DNA of 8,432 nucleotides. Origin: an uncultured archaeon (GTDB taxonomy: Archaea; Halobacteriota; Methanosarcinia; Methanotrichales; Methanotrichaceae). Below, piece by piece: positions 6,420-8,432 of the stretch. The notes below the pieces were generated by a model. That model searched no databases. It saw only the letters and a list, made by a program, of their open reading frames with translations, and had not been told where the DNA came from. Within the stretch, counting starts at the first letter, position 1; every line of letters starts with the position of its first letter. The stretch covers positions 1-8,432 of the forward strand of contig CABMDX010000382.1 in the NCBI GenBank assembly GCA_902385025.1, read 5' to 3'. Made by a program: the position numbers and the translations under genes.

Positions 6420-7832
6420 ATGAAGGAAACTAGCCCGCTCAACCTTTACAAGCAGCTTCCACAGACAAACTGCAAGAAATGCGGTGAGCAGACCTGCATG
6501 GCCTATGCCGCAGGCCTTATCGCCAGGACCAGGAAAGTAGAGGAGTGCACTCCTCTCGTAGAAGAGAAGAAATACGCCAAGAAGCTCGAGGCATTGAAGA
6601 GCATCATCGCCCCTGAGCTGAAGATGATTTACGTCGGCGTGGGGGACAAACAGGTCAAGATCGGCGGCGAGGATGTCATGTTCCGCCACCAGATGACCTT
6701 CTTCAATAAGCCGCCATTTGCCTACGATGTAACCGATGCCATGGAAGAGGCAAAGCTCGTGGAGCGCGTCAAGATGATCTCCACCTGGAAGAAGTTCTAC
6801 ATCGGCAAGTGGGAGCGCGTTGAGATGATCGCCGTCAGGTCCGTGACCGACGACCCGGCAAAGTTTGCCGCATGCATCAAGAAGGTCATGGAGACCTCGG
6901 ACTATCCGCTCATTCTCTGCTCCTTCAATCCCGCTGTGCTCAAAGCCGGATTGGAAGTAGCCGCCAAGGCCAAGCCACTCATCTACGCTGCCAACAAGGA
7001 TAACTGGAAGGAAGTTGCACAGCTCGCCTTCGATTACAAGGTGCCCGTGACCCTTTCCGTGCCCTTCGATCTGGATGCCCTGAAGTCGATGGCCGTTACC
7101 TTCGCCAGCATGGGCCTGACCGATCTGGTTTTGGACCCAGGCACAGCGCCCAACGGCAAGAAGCTGCAACAGACCCTGCAAAACTTCATCAACCTGAGGA
7201 GGGCTGCAGTCGAGGAGGCTCAGAGGGACATCGCCTACCCAGTTATTGCTCTGCCCATCAACGCCTGGCTCACAACTGAGGATCCAGTCAGGGCCGCTTA
7301 CTGGGAGTCCGTGCTTACCGCTGCCTTCACCATCCGAGGCGGCGCCCTAATGGTCAAGCACTCCCTTGGCGCCCACAGCATGATGCCGGATATGCATCTG
7401 CGCTTCAACATCTACACGGATCCAAGAAAGCCCGTGCAGGTAAAGCCCGGTATCTATAAGGTAGGCAACCCAGGAGTGGAGTCCCCGGTCTTCGTGACCA
7501 CCAACTTTGCCCTGACCTACTATACAGTTGAGTCTGATATCGCCTCCAACGGCATCGATGCCTACATCATCTCCATCGGTACAGATGGAATCGGCGTTCA
7601 GGCGTCTGTCGCCGGCGGCCAGCTCAACCCGACCAAGATCAAGGATGCTTTCGGCGAGACGGACTTCAAGTTCGAGGGCCAGAAGTATCCTGCAATTGTG
7701 CTGCCAGGAATGGCTGCCAAGTTCTCCGGCGAGCTCGAGGAGCTCTTCGGCGGCAAGGTCAAGATCATGGTCGGCCCAGAAGACTCCGGCCGCATCGTCG
7801 GCTGGATGAAGGACTTCTGGCCACCCAAGTAA
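6420..7832 (+). CDS. cdhE: ACDS corrinoid/iron-sulfur protein gamma subunit
   Basis: This 470-residue protein carries the [4Fe-4S] cluster that reactivates the corrinoid and, in its C-terminal part, binds the corrinoid methyl carrier. The cluster motif is Cys18, Cys21, Cys26 and Cys43 (CKKCGEQTC, then EEC), the expected spacing. A TIM-barrel-like middle includes DPGTAPNGK (from residue 239). The C-terminal domain has GTDGIGVQASVAGGQ (from residue 387) and ends in a Trp-Pro-Pro-Lys tail. The ATG at 6420 is preferred: it gives the family-like MKETSPLNLYKQLP start and has GGGGGTGTG (6405-6413) six bases upstream. A GTG at 6411 in the same frame would overlap the cdhD stop by four bases and add only three residues. 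It is the last gene of the operon. Confidence 0.96.
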   Translation: MKETSPLNLYKQLPQTNCKKCGEQTCMAYAAGLIARTRKVEECTPLVEEKKYAKKLEALKSIIAPELKMIYVGVGDKQVKIGGEDVMFRHQMTFFNKPPFAYDVTDAMEEAKLVERVKMISTWKKFYIGKWERVEMIAVRSVTDDPAKFAACIKKVMETSDYPLILCSFNPAVLKAGLEVAAKAKPLIYAANKDNWKEVAQLAFDYKVPVTLSVPFDLDALKSMAVTFASMGLTDLVLDPGTAPNGKKLQQTLQNFINLRRAAVEEAQRDIAYPVIALPINAWLTTEDPVRAAYWESVLTAAFTIRGGALMVKHSLGAHSMMPDMHLRFNIYTDPRKPVQVKPGIYKVGNPGVESPVFVTTNFALTYYTVESDIASNGIDAYIISIGTDGIGVQASVAGGQLNPTKIKDAFGETDFKFEGQKYPAIVLPGMAAKFSGELEELFGGKVKIMVGPEDSGRIVGWMKDFWPPK

Positions 7833-7837
7833 GGCAA

Positions 7838-7892
7838 AAGCTATCTAGCGAATGTGCCCCCATTGTAGCATGAGGGCACAGAGCTTATTTTT
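7838..7892 (+). terminator. Probable operon terminator downstream of cdhE
   Basis: A perfect 7-bp stem, TGTGCCC (7853-7859) with GGGCACA (7874-7880), encloses a 14-base loop. It is bracketed by a second stem, AAGCT (7838-7842) with AGCTT (7882-7886). Five T follow at 7888-7892. Archaeal termination depends chiefly on the T-run; the stem may also protect the mRNA end. Confidence 0.65.
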
Positions 7893-7911
7893 AGAAGTCT
7901 ATTTCAGAACC

Positions 7912-7917
7912 GGGAGG
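7912..7917 (+). promoter_or_regulatory. Shine-Dalgarno site of the secreted-protein gene
   Basis: GGGAGG ends ten bases before the ATG at 7928. It lies only one base before the in-frame TTG at 7919, which is too close, so the ATG is the likely start. Confidence 0.75.
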
Positions 7918-7927
7918 ATTGATAATC

Positions 7928-8371
7928 ATGTTCTTTGTAAGATCTGCATTGATCGTCCTTGGCCTAACTCTAATGGTTCTGTCCTGGAATGCCTGCGCAC
8001 AATGGTCGCCAGGCGGAACGATGGTCTATATGGGCGATTTGAATCTGGCCAGGTCCTCGGTATCCAGCGGATCCGCGCCTTACACCGTTGGCGGCCCTTC
8101 AACCAGCCAGGCGTCTCAGAACAATTCGACGCAGAATGAAACCGTCAATAATGCAACTATGAACAATACGGCTTCGAATAACGCTGTCCCCGTCAATTCA
8201 CTGGATATAAAGTCCCCGGGATTGCAGCCCCTGGATCTGTCCCATTATGCCAGCGATCGGACCAGCAAGAACCTGAAAGGATATAAGAACATCATGTATC
8301 CAATATCCGAGTCACGAGGGAGTACAGCAACAACTGCCTCTGGCGGTGGCTGTGGTGGCTGCAGCGGATAA
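7928..8371 (+). CDS. Small exported Asn/Ser/Thr-rich protein with CGGC tail, unknown function
   Basis: I do not recognise this 147-residue protein. An N-terminal signal peptide is clear: Arg5, a hydrophobic core at about residues 7-18, and an Ala-Cys-Ala site at 22-24 suggesting cleavage before Gln25. A lipobox reading around Cys23 is possible but weak. The mature part has a low-complexity Asn/Ser/Thr/Gln segment (about 58-90) with five N-x-S/T sequons at Asn65, 66, 70, 75 and 79, fitting heavy N-glycosylation outside the cell. The end is Gly-rich with Cys142-Gly-Gly-Cys145, which could bind a metal, form a disulfide or crosslink. It lies about 95 bases behind cdhE and beyond a terminator-like hairpin, so it is probably its own transcription unit and unrelated to ACDS. 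I could not pick out a convincing TATA box in the short gap. A cell-surface or sheath protein is a guess. Confidence 0.75.
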   Translation: MFFVRSALIVLGLTLMVLSWNACAQWSPGGTMVYMGDLNLARSSVSSGSAPYTVGGPSTSQASQNNSTQNETVNNATMNNTASNNAVPVNSLDIKSPGLQPLDLSHYASDRTSKNLKGYKNIMYPISESRGSTATTASGGGCGGCSG

Positions 8372-8372
8372 T

Positions 8373-8395
8373 GAGAAGTTCTTTCTTCTTTTTTT
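8373..8395 (+). terminator. Hairpin and T-run after the secreted-protein gene
   Basis: GAGAAG (8373-8378) pairs with CTTCTT (8385-8390), five Watson-Crick pairs plus one G-T, around a 6-base loop. A run of seven T spans 8389-8395. It begins two bases past the TAA stop, the place expected for an archaeal terminator. The last 37 bases of the window are AT-rich and hold nothing I can name. Confidence 0.6.
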
Positions 8396-8432
8396 ATAAA
8401 ATCGCCGATTGATCAGCTAAATATTCCAGCCA

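Noticed and set aside
7852..8139. 95-codon frame starting MCPHC downstream of cdhE
   Set aside because: It begins inside the terminator-like stem, has no Shine-Dalgarno site, and overlaps the signal-peptide-bearing gene at 7928, which has a good site and coherent composition.
1..8432. CRISPR arrays, tRNA or rRNA genes, insertion sequences
   Set aside because: No regularly spaced repeats, no cloverleaf-like or rRNA sequence and no transposase-like product were seen; the window is almost entirely coding on one strand.

Overview
The window is most of an archaeal acetyl-CoA decarbonylase/synthase (ACDS, also called CODH/ACS) operon, all on the + strand, followed by a short unrelated secreted-protein gene. 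The gene set (cdhA, cdhB, cdhC, a CooC-type ATPase, cdhD, cdhE), strong archaeal Shine-Dalgarno sites and poly-T termination signals point to a methanogen of the Methanosarcinales. Overall sequence character looks closest to Methanothrix (Methanosaeta). That genus call is inference from recognition of the proteins, not from a search.

Layout. Bases 2-1780: cdhA, CO dehydrogenase alpha subunit, 5' end cut off by the window edge. 1801-2364: cdhB, epsilon subunit. 2396-3805: cdhC, acetyl-CoA synthase beta subunit. 3848-4018 and 4101-4274: two tiny paralogous genes (56 and 57 aa) with an identical MQLKLK start, an Ala/Pro-rich middle and a beta-like tail, separated by a hairpin. 4289-5050: cooC-like nickel-insertion ATPase with a TTG start. 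5062-6414: cdhD, corrinoid/Fe-S protein delta subunit. 6420-7832: cdhE, gamma subunit. 7838-7892: stem-loop plus T-run, probably the end of the operon. 7928-8371: small exported Asn/Ser/Thr-rich protein of unknown function, followed by a second terminator-like hairpin.

How they work together. CdhA with CdhB oxidises or forms CO at the Ni-Fe C cluster. CdhC makes or breaks the acetyl C-C bond at its Ni-Ni-[4Fe-4S] A cluster. CdhD/CdhE carry the methyl group on a corrinoid to and from tetrahydro(sarcina)pterin. The CooC-type ATPase probably loads nickel. In an acetate-using methanogen the complex splits acetyl-CoA; it can also run in the synthetic direction.

The least expected points are: a Gly in place of the third Cys of the second ferredoxin motif of CdhA; the pair of undescribed Ala/Pro-rich mini-proteins embedded between cdhC and cooC; a 13-bp tandem duplication across the cdhC stop codon; and the glycosylation-sequon-rich secreted protein ending in a Cys-Gly-Gly-Cys tail. 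Gene-free stretches are all under 100 bases.
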